A DNA stretch of 64,000 nucleotides, taken from assembly GCF_003568845.1 (NCBI RefSeq), contig NZ_CP030126.1:2897501-2961500 (forward strand), written 5' to 3'. A model generated the notes under the pieces. It saw only the letters and a program-made list of their open reading frames with translations, ran no database searches and had not been told where the DNA came from. This DNA comes from Indioceanicola profundi. Lineage in GTDB: Bacteria; Pseudomonadota; Alphaproteobacteria; Azospirillales; Azospirillaceae. Below are positions 44,123-52,384 of the stretch, piece after piece. Numbering within the stretch: the first letter of the stretch is position 1; each line of letters starts with the position of its first letter. A program made the translations under genes and the position numbers.

Positions 44123-44366
44123 CCGGCCTGTGCCGCTACGCACCAAATGGTCCCAGCCCCGGCCCGCACCGGAAGCGGCGGCTCCCCGCCTGCCCGACCG
44201 CATCTGTTTGGCTTGCACACCATTGTATTCGATCCTGCCGCAACAGTATCGAGTTAACCCCGTGTTAACAGGATAAGTAATCAAACCTTCACCAATGCAG
44301 CGAAGGGTAACGCAAACAGGTTTACTCAGCTTTCAGTTCTCTTGCGAGGCTCGCATCAATTGCGAG

Positions 44367-44394
44367 TTGCGGAATTTGGATGCGATTTTATTCT
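44367..44394 (+). promoter_or_regulatory. Possible promoter of the 68-residue gene
   Basis: TTGCGG (44367-44372) and TATTCT (44389-44394) are 16 bases apart in an AT-rich patch about 95 bp upstream of the ATG at 44488. Confidence 0.4.
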
Positions 44395-44487
44395 ATCCTA
44401 CGACTAAAGACTCGGATATCTTCCATCCTATGGGAAAATTCGGGCCGGCCCGGGGGATGAGGGCAGCCCGTTGCTGCGGAGTGGACC

Positions 44488-44694
44488 ATGTCGGATCGTC
44501 GGCGGGACGTTGCCATCGCCATCAAGCGCTGCCTGGACAGGCTGGCCAGCGATGCGAAGGAAAGCAGCCTGTCGGAACTGGCCCACTTCATCGGCATCGC
44601 CTCCCTGGCGGCCGAGGATGCAGCCCGCACCGCGCGCGGCGCCGAAACCCTGATGGACGAGCTGATGCATACCCGCCCTGCGGGCAGCTGCTGA
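44488..44694 (+). CDS. Small helical protein, 68 aa
   Basis: The ATG at 44488 follows GGAGTGGACC. The protein is MSDRRRDVAIAIKRCLDRLA, then SLSELAHFIGIASLAAEDAA and a short tail ending HTRPAGSC. Two or three amphipathic helices are likely. No family is recognised. A promoter candidate and good ribosome site support it as real; its AT-rich upstream region is unlike the neighbouring DNA. Confidence 0.55.
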   Translation: MSDRRRDVAIAIKRCLDRLASDAKESSLSELAHFIGIASLAAEDAARTARGAETLMDELMHTRPAGSC

Positions 44695-44807
44695 CGCCAG
44701 CCTGCCACGGAGACCGGGAAAGGCCGGTCGGGCAGAGGCCCGCCGCCGGCGAGTCCGGCAGGTGCAAGTGCTGCGTCAGGTTCCGGGCATGAAACGGACA
44801 TGAGAAA

Positions 44808-44832
44808 GTCGGCCACGCAGTGCGTGACCGAC
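44808..44832. repeat. Related GTCGGCCACGC palindrome (half copy)
   Basis: GTCGGCCACGC and GCGTGACCGAC pair around a short loop. The words match the inner half of the CGTAGG elements at 8873 and 19822. It lies between the 68-residue gene and the convergent gene at 44861. Confidence 0.5.
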
Positions 44833-44860
44833 CAATGCCCCGCCGCTCGGGCCCCGATAT

Positions 44861-45964
44861 TCAGTCTTCGGCTTCTTCCGCGCCCGGCCCGACGATGGCG
44901 GAGCGGATTTCGCATTCCAGCATGCCGATGGTGGCCTTCTCGATCTCGCTGTCGCGCTTGTCCACGCCGACCGCATAGGAGAAGAGCGCGAGCGTGGTCT
45001 GGCCATCGGCCACCGAACCGCGGAGCCAGAGGTGGAAGCGCAGCTTCTCCCCATCCTCCTCGCCATCGGTGGAGAAGCGGGCCATCACCTCGCCATCGGG
45101 CAGCCATTCCACGCTGCCCTCGCCCACCCGGCCGTCCGGGCCGTCGGCGAACTGTTCGGCCGTCTGGCGCAGCACCACCCGGGCGGCGATCTCCGCCTCC
45201 GGGTCCAGCCCGTCCAGCAGGCTCAGCGCGTCGTCGCCGTCATCCTCCTCCTCTCCGTCCGCGCCATCCTCCTGCGCGACGCGCTCGCGCCCGTCATAGG
45301 GGAAGGCATGGACGGCCACCCGCAACGTGCCGGTGCCCGGCGCATCGCGGAAGAACATGGTCAGTTCGCCATCCGGCTCGGACTGCCAGTCCCAGGGCAG
45401 GCGGAAACGGACCAGGTCGCCATGGCCGACATTGCGCATGGTGACGCGCTGCACCGGCTCCGACACCGGGTCGCCGTCGCTGAATTCCACCCGGGCGGCT
45501 TCCTCGCCCAGCCGGTCGATCAGGTCGGCCAGCTCCGGCTGAGCCTCGCTGATCTCCGGCACATGGAGCTGCAGGGTGACAACGCGGACATGGTCGGGGG
45601 GTGAGAACTCCGCCACCTTCCAGACGAAGATCTGCCGGTCGGGAGGCTGCGCCACGGCATAGGCAATCCAACGGCGGTCGAGGTCGTCATCGTCGCCGGA
45701 CGGGCTGATGCCGCGGGGCAGCACATTCTCCCGGTCCAGATACTGGATCGCCTCGTCGGCGGAGACGCCGTAGGGGTTGCGGTAGGTGGTGACGGACACC
45801 AGCAGGTCCACCGGGTTCTCGCCCGGCGATTGATAGGCAAGCCCGCCGTCATCGCGCGAGATGCGCTGCCAGTCTGCGGGCACGCGGAGCCGCGCCACCC
45901 CGCCCCTGAGGGCGACGGGGGCCCAGTCCATGGCCGTATCGGTTTCGAAGGCTTCATCCCACAT
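44861..45964 (-). CDS. Uncharacterised protein with two related domains and an acidic linker, 367 aa
   Basis: The first domain has VARLRVPADWQRISRDDGGL, YQSPGENPVDLLVSVTTYRN and on to about residue 185. The second has LVRFRLPWDWQSEPDGELTM followed by RDAPGTGTLRVAVHAFPY. The two starts share a hydrophobic-Arg-x-Pro-x-D/W-W pattern and a following beta sheet, so they look like a duplication. An acidic stretch (EDGADGEEEDDGDD) follows the second start. There is no signal peptide or membrane segment. The ATG at 45964 has no clear ribosome site. No family is recognised. Confidence 0.65.
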   Translation of the reverse strand: MWDEAFETDTAMDWAPVALRGGVARLRVPADWQRISRDDGGLAYQSPGENPVDLLVSVTTYRNPYGVSADEAIQYLDRENVLPRGISPSGDDDDLDRRWIAYAVAQPPDRQIFVWKVAEFSPPDHVRVVTLQLHVPEISEAQPELADLIDRLGEEAARVEFSDGDPVSEPVQRVTMRNVGHGDLVRFRLPWDWQSEPDGELTMFFRDAPGTGTLRVAVHAFPYDGRERVAQEDGADGEEEDDGDDALSLLDGLDPEAEIAARVVLRQTAEQFADGPDGRVGEGSVEWLPDGEVMARFSTDGEEDGEKLRFHLWLRGSVADGQTTLALFSYAVGVDKRDSEIEKATIGMLECEIRSAIVGPGAEEAED

Positions 45965-46134
45965 GAAGCGGAATCTAGGCGTCCGGAGCGCGCGAGTCCA
46001 TGATCCTCCCCGAGATTGCCCACTTTTCCCTGGCGGCATGCGCCCCATCTGTGCCTGGAAGGGCCGGAAAGCGGCTGAAACGGCCGGATTCCGCCGAACT
46101 TCGCAAATACGCTATCAAGAGGGGTATCCAGCTG

Positions 46135-46773
46135 GTGGAGCCGCACAGCGCCAGGGTCGTCGGTACGGAGACCGGATTCCGCTATCTGCCGGACCGGCTG
46201 GACGAGGCCGCGCAGCGCCGCCTGCTGGCCGAGGTGGAGAGGATCGGGGAGGCCGCGCCCTTCGACCGGTTCGTGATGCCCGGCACCGGCCGGCCGCTCT
46301 CCATCGACATGACCAATGCGGGACCCCTGGGCTGGGTCTCCGACCGGTCCGGCTACCGCTACAGCCCGGCCCATCTGCGCACCGGCCTTCCCTGGCCCCC
46401 GATCCCGGACCTGCTGCTGGCGCTGTGGCGCGAGCTGACCGACTATCCCGCCCCGCCGGAATGCTGCCTGATCAACCTCTATCAGGGCGTCGGCGCCAAG
46501 CTGGGAATGCACCGGGACCAGGATGAGGAGGCGTTCGACGCCCCGATCCTGAGCGTGTCGCTGGGCGATGCCGCCATGTTCCGGCTCGGCGGGCGGCGGC
46601 GCGGCGATCCCGCCCGCACCTTCGTGGTGCAGAGCGGCACCGTGATGGTGTTCGCGGGCGAGGCCCGGACCTTCTACCACGGCGTCGACCGCATCCTGCC
46701 CGGCACCTCCGCCCTGATCCCCGGCGGCGGGCGCATCAACCTGACCCTCCGGCGGGTGACGCGACCCCGCTAG
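46135..46773 (+). CDS. alkB: AlkB-type DNA/RNA oxidative demethylase, 212 aa
   Basis: Iron ligands are His and Asp in LGMHRDQDEEAFDAPILSVS and His in FYHGVDRILPG. The 2-oxoglutarate-binding Arg is in GRINLTLRRV. The substrate loop has SIDMTNAGPLGWVSDRSGYR. The GTG at 46135 is chosen: AGAGGGG lies 10 bases upstream, and it gives the usual AlkB length. An ATG at 46000 would add 45 atypical residues and overlap the divergent gene. AlkB uses Fe(II) and 2-oxoglutarate to remove 1-methyladenine and 3-methylcytosine lesions. Confidence 0.9.
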   Translation: MEPHSARVVGTETGFRYLPDRLDEAAQRRLLAEVERIGEAAPFDRFVMPGTGRPLSIDMTNAGPLGWVSDRSGYRYSPAHLRTGLPWPPIPDLLLALWRELTDYPAPPECCLINLYQGVGAKLGMHRDQDEEAFDAPILSVSLGDAAMFRLGGRRRGDPARTFVVQSGTVMVFAGEARTFYHGVDRILPGTSALIPGGGRINLTLRRVTRPR

Positions 46774-46817
46774 GTGCGGCCCGCCGCCGCAGCCGCCCCC
46801 GGATGCCAGCCATTCAG

Positions 46818-46857
46818 TTTGTATGGCTAGCCAAGCGGCCTTACGTTCCATACATAT
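46818..46857. promoter_or_regulatory. CCATACA-type motif pair before the DUF983 gene
   Basis: TTTGTATGG (46818-46826, the reverse of CCATACAAA) and TTCCATACATAT (46846-46857) lie upstream of the DUF983 gene. The same word recurs before the MocR gene at 47319-47331, suggesting a shared regulator, probably that MocR protein. Confidence 0.5.
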
Positions 46858-46892
46858 CGAGCCGCTGATCATCCCTACAATCGAGGCGCGGC

Positions 46893-47297
46893 ATGGCGAC
46901 CGAACGGGCGAACTTCTGGCAGACCCCCATCGGGTTGGGCATCCTGGGGCGCTGCCCCCGTTGCCAGAAGGGGCACATCTTCAACGGATTCCTGGCCCTG
47001 GCGGACCATTGCGAGGTGTGCGGGCTGGACTACTCCTTCGCCGATCCGGCGGACGGTCCGGCCTTCTTCGCCATGTCCATCGCCAGCTTCCCGGTCGTGG
47101 GCTTCGCCGCCTGGCTGGAGCTGGCCGTCGGCATACCGCTGTGGCTGAACATGCTGCTGACCATCGGGCTGATCATCGGCTCCTGCTGCGCCCTGCTGCG
47201 GCCGATCAAGGGGTGGCTCGTCTGCTCCCAGTACATGAACAAGGCGGAACAGGCGCGGCTCGACGAGACCGGCGACGGACCTGCGGGCCGGCCGTGA
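46893..47297 (+). CDS. DUF983 family membrane protein, 134 aa
   Basis: The N-terminal zinc-ribbon-like part has GILGRCPRCQKGHIFNGFLA and HCEVCGLDYSFADPADGPAF, giving two CxxC pairs. Two membrane segments follow (about 58-78 and 83-103). This is the DUF983 layout common in alphaproteobacteria; function unknown. It lies between two CCATACA-type motif regions and 61 bp before the MocR gene. Confidence 0.85.
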   Translation: MATERANFWQTPIGLGILGRCPRCQKGHIFNGFLALADHCEVCGLDYSFADPADGPAFFAMSIASFPVVGFAAWLELAVGIPLWLNMLLTIGLIIGSCCALLRPIKGWLVCSQYMNKAEQARLDETGDGPAGRP

Positions 47298-47301
47298 CGG
47301 C

Positions 47302-47331
47302 TTGTCCGGTCCTTGTACATTCCATACAAAT
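47302..47331 (+). promoter_or_regulatory. MocR gene promoter with embedded CCATACAAA motif
   Basis: TTGTCC (47302-47307) and TACAAA (47325-47330) are 17 bases apart. The -10 overlaps ATTCCATACAAAT (47319-47331), and TTGTA-N7-TACAA forms an inverted repeat around it. Autoregulation by the MocR protein is likely. Confidence 0.55.
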
Positions 47332-47358
47332 AGAACCGGTTCCGCCAGGGGAAGCGCC

Positions 47359-48750
47359 ATGAGGAGGAGCACGCCGCCAGCCGAGTGGGTTCCGGCGGTC
47401 CCGGCAGGGTCCGGTCCGATCTACCTGTCCATCGTCGAGGCGCTGGAGGCGGACATCGCGGCCGGCATTCTGGTCCCCGGCCAGCGGCTGCCCACGCACC
47501 GCTTCCTAGCGGCGCGGCTGGACATCGACCTCACCACCGTGACGCGGGCCTATGCCGAGGCGCGGCGGCGGGGGCTGGTCGATGCGTCCGTGGGCCGCGG
47601 CACCTTCGTCTGCGAGCCGCGCCAGCCCGCCACGGCCGCCCCGGCCGAGGTGGATCTGTCCATGAACATGCCGCCGCAGCCGGCCGCGGCATCCATCCAG
47701 GCCACCCTGTTGCGGGCCATGGCGGCGGCGCTGCGCCGCCCGGAATCCGCCCGCCTGTTGAGCTACCATCCCAGCGGCGGCAGCCGGGCGGAACAGGCTG
47801 CCGGGGCGGCATGGCTGGCCCCGCTGCTGCCCGGCGTCACCCCCGACCGGGTGCTGATGGCGGCGGGAGCGCAGGCGGCGCTGATGGCGCTGCTGACCAC
47901 GCTGGCCGGGGCCGGAGACACGGTCCTGACGGAGCAGTTCACCTATCCCGGCATCCGGGCCGCCGCCGCCCAGACCGGCATCCGCCTGCACGGCCTGCCC
48001 ATGGATGCAGAGGGGCTGCTGCCCGAGGCGCTGGAGGAGGCCTGTATCCGCCTGCGGCCGAAGGCGCTGTACTGCATCCCCACCATCCAGAACCCCACCA
48101 CGGCCACCATGACGCCGGCCCGCCGGCAGGCTGTGGCGGCAGTCGCGCGCCGGCACGGGCTGCCCATCGTCGAGGACGATGCCTATGGCCTGCTGCCCGC
48201 CGCACCGCTCCCGCCCATCGCCGCCTTCGCGCCGGAGCTGAGCTGGTACGTCTCCACCCTGTCGAAATGCCTCTTCCCCGGCCTGCGCATCGCCTATGTG
48301 GCCGCCCCGGACGAGCGCAGCGCCGGCCGGGCGCGGACGGCGTTGCGGGCCACGGCGCAGATGGCCCCGCCCTTGTCGGCCGCCGTGGCGACCCGCTGGG
48401 TCCAGGACGGCACCGCCATTGCGATGGTGGCGGCGATCCGGGAGGAGAGCCGGGAGCGGCAGCGTCTGGCGGCGGCGGCCCTGCCGGCGGAGCTGATCTC
48501 CGCCCACCCCGAAGGGCACCATGTCTGGATGCGCCTGCCCCCGGCCTGGAGCGCCGTGGCCTTTGCCGAACAGGTGCGCCGGGCCGGTCTGGCCGTGGTG
48601 CCCGGCCCGGTTTTCGCCGTGGGCGGGCCGGGGCCGGAGGCCCTGCGCATCTCCCTCGGCGCCGCTCCGGACCGGCAGGTCCTGACCTCCGCCTTGGGCC
48701 GCATCGCAGCAACGCTGGAGCAGCAGGCGCACGCCGCGGAAGTGGTCTAG
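47359..48750 (+). CDS. MocR-type regulator (GntR HTH plus aminotransferase-like domain), 463 aa
   Basis: The ATG at 47359 follows GGGGAAG. A GntR winged helix (about 15-85) has YLSIVEALEADIAAGILVPG and DLTTVTRAYAEARRRGLVDA. The rest is a fold-type I aminotransferase-like domain, with LYCIPTIQNPTTATMTPARR and the PLP-binding lysine in VSTLSKCLFPGLRIAY. MocR proteins bind PLP or its aldimines and control vitamin B6, taurine or amino-acid genes. The DUF983 gene just before it and the LysE exporter gene after it are likely targets. Confidence 0.9.
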   Translation: MRRSTPPAEWVPAVPAGSGPIYLSIVEALEADIAAGILVPGQRLPTHRFLAARLDIDLTTVTRAYAEARRRGLVDASVGRGTFVCEPRQPATAAPAEVDLSMNMPPQPAAASIQATLLRAMAAALRRPESARLLSYHPSGGSRAEQAAGAAWLAPLLPGVTPDRVLMAAGAQAALMALLTTLAGAGDTVLTEQFTYPGIRAAAAQTGIRLHGLPMDAEGLLPEALEEACIRLRPKALYCIPTIQNPTTATMTPARRQAVAAVARRHGLPIVEDDAYGLLPAAPLPPIAAFAPELSWYVSTLSKCLFPGLRIAYVAAPDERSAGRARTALRATAQMAPPLSAAVATRWVQDGTAIAMVAAIREESRERQRLAAAALPAELISAHPEGHHVWMRLPPAWSAVAFAEQVRRAGLAVVPGPVFAVGGPGPEALRISLGAAPDRQVLTSALGRIAATLEQQAHAAEVV

Positions 48751-48881
48751 GGCGGTTCCGGATCACTCTGGTATGTTCCAGGGCCTGCTCCTGGTCGACG
48801 CCTCACAGCGTCCGTGGTCTTGCGAGCCGGCAGCAACGCGACAGGCTGTTCAGCCTGGGCAGCGGGCCCGCGATGCTATAA

Positions 48882-49544
48882 ATGCTTGATGCCATGCCAG
48901 ACCTCGCCCAATTCGCCCTGTACTTCGCCGCGGCTTTGGTTCTCGCCATCACGCCCGGTCCAGGCATTTTCTACGTCGCTGCCCGTACCCTTGCCGGCGG
49001 TCGCGCGGAAGGCGTGGCTTCCAGCTTCGGCACCGGGTTGGGGGGCATGGTCCACGTCCTTGCAGGCAGCCTGGGCGTCTCCGCCGTCGTGCTGACAAGC
49101 GCGGAACTGTTCACCGCCCTGAAGCTGATCGGTGCCGGTTATCTGATCTGGATCGGCTTTCGTACTGTCCAGTCAGCCCGCCGGGACGCGGTGGCAGGTT
49201 TGGATGGCGGATTGGCGGCACCGCCGATCGGGCCGAAGCGGGCGTTTCGTGAAGGCGTGCTGGTCGAAGCGCTGAACCCGAAGACGGCAGCCTTCTTCCT
49301 TGCCTTCGTTCCGCAGTTCGTGAACCCGGCCGAGGGTCATGTGGCACTGCAGTTTGTGATGCTCGGCTTCGTATCGGTTGCGCTGAACACCGTTGCCGAC
49401 ATCGTGGTCGCTTTCGCGGCGAGCGGCATCCGGGATGGCGCGGCTGCACGTCCCGCGTTGATCCGTCGCCTGCGACAGGGATCGGGAACCGCGATGATCG
49501 CGCTGGGCATCGGTCTGGCTCTGGCCAAGCGCCCTGCGAACTGA
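48882..49544 (+). CDS. LysE-family amino-acid exporter, 220 aa
   Basis: The protein starts MLDAMPDLAQFALYFAAALV and has the family motif TPGPGIFYVAARTLAGGRAE, then six membrane segments including LKLIGAGYLIWIGFRTVQSA and VEALNPKTAAFFLAFVPQFV. A second ATG at 48894 is equally possible; a TATAAA at 48877-48882 sits almost on the start, which would make the leader very short. It exports small amino acids or derivatives. MocR-LysE neighbours are common. Confidence 0.88.
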   Translation: MLDAMPDLAQFALYFAAALVLAITPGPGIFYVAARTLAGGRAEGVASSFGTGLGGMVHVLAGSLGVSAVVLTSAELFTALKLIGAGYLIWIGFRTVQSARRDAVAGLDGGLAAPPIGPKRAFREGVLVEALNPKTAAFFLAFVPQFVNPAEGHVALQFVMLGFVSVALNTVADIVVAFAASGIRDGAAARPALIRRLRQGSGTAMIALGIGLALAKRPAN

Positions 49545-49659
49545 TCCATCGGGCGCAATATCCGCCCAGGGCCGGAAGCAGCCGGCCGCTGTGAGGCGGA
49601 CCGGGTTCCAACCCCAACCACTTTGTGACGCCCGGTTGCCGCTTCCGGGGTGGGCGGGA

Positions 49660-50841
49660 TCAGCCCACCGGCTGCGCCGTGCGCGGGATCAGCAGCCAGT
49701 AACGGCCCTTGCTCCTCATCTTGCCGGCGCGCAGCTCCGCATCCGGGCCGTGGCCCCAGAAGACGTCGCCGCGCACGGGCCCGCGGATGGCCCCGCCCGT
49801 ATCCTGGGCCACCATCAGCCGGCGGATGCTGGCCTTGCCGTCCAGCGGGTCCTCCGCCTCCAGCCACAGCGGCGTGCCATAGGCGACGAAGCTGCGGTCC
49901 ACGGCCAGGGAGCGGCCGGGCGTCAGCGGCACGCCCTGCGCCCCGATCGGCCCCTCCCCCTCCAGCAAGCGGAAGAAGACGTAGGACGGGTTCTTGTTCA
50001 TCACCGCATCCGCCTCGCCCGGATTCGCCTCCAGCCAGGCCCGGATGGACTGCATGGAGACCTCTTCCTTGGAGAGGATGCCGCGCGCCACCAGCTCGCG
50101 GCCGATGGCGAAATAGGAATGGCCGTTCTGGGCGTCATAGCCGACACGCAGCTCCGTCCCATCCTCCATCAGCACCCGGCCGGAGCCCTGGATGTGCAGG
50201 AAGAAGGCATCCACCGGATCGTCCACCCAGACCAGCTCCAGCCCCTTTTCGGGCAGCTTTCCGGCTTCGATGGCGGCGCGGTCCTCATAGGGGCGCAGGC
50301 GGCCATCCACCACCCGGCCGGCCACCCGCTCCCCCTTCAGGGAGGGGCGGAACTCGCCGAGGTCCACCATGACCAGATCGGCGGGGCGGCGGCGCAGCGG
50401 CGTCTGGAAGGGACCCTTGCGGGTGCGGCTGCCGCGCAGGCTGGCCTCGTAATAGCCGGTGAACAGCCCCTCGGCCTCGCCATTGTCGCTGGCCAGCATA
50501 GGGCGGAACCACTGCTCGAAATAGGCGCGGGCGGCGGCATCGTTGCCGGCCGGCAGCGCCTTCAGGGCGCGGCAGGGTTCGATCCAGTCGGCGATGGCGC
50601 CCATGGCCCCGTCGGGGCCCAGCGTCCGGTCCGCCGGCTGGCGGACCAGCCGGTCGCAGGACCGGACGAAGGCGGGAATGGCCTCGGCGTGGCGGTCGGT
50701 GCGCCAGCCCGGCAGGTCGCCGAAATCGGCGGGAGACAGAACCAGCTTCGGGGCCGGCGGCTCCTCCGGCGGGCGGGGCGAGCAGGCGGCCAGCCCCAAC
50801 AGGGCCAGCCCGGTAAGGGCAAGGGTCAGGGTCCGGCGCAT
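49660..50841 (-). CDS. mltA: Membrane-bound lytic murein transglycosylase A, 393 aa
   Basis: A type II signal peptide ends LAAC with Cys20 as the lipid site. The MltA domain includes GLFTGYYEASLRGSRTRKGP, DAFFLHIQGSGRVLMEDG and YAIG-like helices. The 3D domain near the end has MVAQDTGGAIRGPVRGDVFW, with the catalytic Asp. It cuts the glycan chain of peptidoglycan at the outer membrane. It follows the Tim44-like gene by 43 bp in the order usual for alphaproteobacteria. Confidence 0.93.
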   Translation of the reverse strand: MRRTLTLALTGLALLGLAACSPRPPEEPPAPKLVLSPADFGDLPGWRTDRHAEAIPAFVRSCDRLVRQPADRTLGPDGAMGAIADWIEPCRALKALPAGNDAAARAYFEQWFRPMLASDNGEAEGLFTGYYEASLRGSRTRKGPFQTPLRRRPADLVMVDLGEFRPSLKGERVAGRVVDGRLRPYEDRAAIEAGKLPEKGLELVWVDDPVDAFFLHIQGSGRVLMEDGTELRVGYDAQNGHSYFAIGRELVARGILSKEEVSMQSIRAWLEANPGEADAVMNKNPSYVFFRLLEGEGPIGAQGVPLTPGRSLAVDRSFVAYGTPLWLEAEDPLDGKASIRRLMVAQDTGGAIRGPVRGDVFWGHGPDAELRAGKMRSKGRYWLLIPRTAQPVG

Positions 50842-50884
50842 GGGTCGGGAAATCCGGGCGTCGTGGGTGGTGGCGGAACCGGCC

Positions 50885-51583
50885 TTAGATCTGGGCGGAA
50901 CGGGTTTCCGTCAGCAGCCAGTTCGGATTGCCGGACCGCACATTGCGGCTGAAGGTCCAGAGGTCGATGACCTCCGCCGGCTCATCCGGGTCGCCGTCTA
51001 CCACATTGCCCTCGGCATCCACGGTGACATTTACCTGATGCGTGGTGAAGCGCACGGTGCAGAAGGCGACATTGCCCTCCATCCGCGCCTCGGCCAGATC
51101 GACGCTCTCGAACTTCTCGATGCGGGTCTCCAGCGTGTCGCCGGCGGCGGTGCGCTGGCGGATCGCCTCGGCGAAGCGGTCATAGACGTCGTCGGCCAGC
51201 AGCGGGCGCAACGTGGCGGTGTCGCCGTCGGCGAAGGCCCGCACGATCATCTCGAACGCGGCGCGCGCACCTTGTAGGAAATGACGCTCATTGAAGCTGG
51301 AGTCGGTGGCGTGGATGCGCCGCAGCCCCTCCTCCAGGGAGACGGGGCCGCTGAATTCCGGCGGCTCGTCCGCCCGCGGCGGGCGGTTGCGGTCGGGCAG
51401 CGGGACGACATTGTCGCTTTCCTGGGGCTGGCCCTGCCGGTTCTGCGGCCGCGGAGCCAGCGGGTTCGGCCTCTGGCGCTCCTCCCCGTGCCGGCGGCCG
51501 AGAACGCCGCGCAGTCGGTACACAAGGAAGGCTGCCACCATGGCAAAGATCAGTATGTCCAGGAAGAAGTTGTCTCCACCCAT
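50885..51583 (-). CDS. Tim44-like domain protein (TimA type), 232 aa
   Basis: The ATG at 51583 gives MGGDNFFLDILIFAMVAAFL, an N-terminal membrane anchor. A disordered Arg/Pro-rich linker (about 30-75) follows, then a Tim44-type domain with GARAAFEMIVRAFADGDTAT, RPLLADDVYDRFAEAIRQR and IDLWTFSRNVRSGNPNWLLT. Bacterial members (TimA) bind membranes and possibly export substrates. It is upstream of mltA and divergent from fxsA, a typical alphaproteobacterial neighbourhood. Confidence 0.88.
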   Translation of the reverse strand: MGGDNFFLDILIFAMVAAFLVYRLRGVLGRRHGEERQRPNPLAPRPQNRQGQPQESDNVVPLPDRNRPPRADEPPEFSGPVSLEEGLRRIHATDSSFNERHFLQGARAAFEMIVRAFADGDTATLRPLLADDVYDRFAEAIRQRTAAGDTLETRIEKFESVDLAEARMEGNVAFCTVRFTTHQVNVTVDAEGNVVDGDPDEPAEVIDLWTFSRNVRSGNPNWLLTETRSAQI

Positions 51584-51807
51584 AAGCCTGCCTGCCGGTG
51601 CGGCTGACGCCCCGATGGCGCGCAACCATGGAAAAAATGCCAATCGGGCCGATCGGCCGCGGGGACTGGTGCGATGGCTCCCCTTCAACCCGGTGCGGCG
51701 ATCACCACTTGTAACCGCAGGGGCCGCCGCGCGTTCCGGGCCACGCCCGATTGTCCAACCGTGTCCCGGTTACATAGGCTGTAGACAGAGAAAGAGCAAG
51801 GACGGCC

Positions 51808-52332
51808 ATGCGTCTCTTCCTTCCCATCCTGCTTCTCCTTCCGCTGATCGAGATCGCGGGTTTCGTGATCGTCGGCGGGGAGATCGGGGTGTTCAGCACC
51901 TTGGCGCTGATCCTGCTGACCGGGATGGCAGGCATCCTGCTGTTGCGGCGTCAGGGCTTCGACACGCTGCGCCGGGCCCAGGCGCGCATGAACCAGGGCG
52001 AGCCGCCGGTGCGGGAGGTGTTCGACGGCATCTGCCTGGCGCTGGCCGGTGTTCTGCTGATCGTGCCGGGCTTCCTGACCGACATCATCGGCGTGCTGCT
52101 GTTCCTGCCGCCGGTGCGGAGCTGGGCCTATGGCCGGGCGCATATCAAGGTGCGGACCGCAGCGGATGTGCGCAGGGGCGGCGGCTACGAATGGCGCGGG
52201 GACAGCCAGCCCCGCTACCGCGGTCCCGAGGTGATCGAGGGCGAGTACCGGGAGGTCCGCCCCGCCGATGAGCGCGGCCCGGAGGAGTTGCCGCCCCCCG
52301 ACAACCGCTGGCGTCCGCCGCAGCGGGACTAG
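51808..52332 (+). CDS. fxsA: FxsA-family membrane protein, 174 aa
   Basis: The ATG at 51808 follows AAGGACGGCC. The first 115 residues hold three to four membrane segments with family features LLLPLIEIAGFVIVGGEIGV and GVLLIVPGFLTDIIGVLLFL. The C-terminal 55 residues are charged and Pro-rich. FxsA is best known for relieving phage-exclusion by F in Escherichia coli; the general role is unclear. Confidence 0.9.
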   Translation: MRLFLPILLLLPLIEIAGFVIVGGEIGVFSTLALILLTGMAGILLLRRQGFDTLRRAQARMNQGEPPVREVFDGICLALAGVLLIVPGFLTDIIGVLLFLPPVRSWAYGRAHIKVRTAADVRRGGGYEWRGDSQPRYRGPEVIEGEYREVRPADERGPEELPPPDNRWRPPQRD

Positions 52333-52384
52333 CCGTCCTCCCCTCCCCGGCGGGGAGAGGAGGCCGTCTGCTCGAACCGCGACG

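Larger units (their letters stand above)
43921..44487. other. Divergent gap between dnaK and a 68-residue gene
   Basis: This 567-bp gap holds the dnaK promoter candidate, a leader of about 167 bases, two HpaI-type palindromes GTTAAC spaced 5 bp (44253-44258 and 44264-44269), an AT-rich patch around 44335-44420, and a plus-strand promoter candidate at 44367-44394. I see no gene in it. Confidence 0.55.

Noticed and set aside
46000-46134. Upstream ATG for alkB
   Set aside because: It would overlap the divergent gene, adds atypical residues and lacks a ribosome site, whereas the GTG at 46135 has one and gives the usual length.
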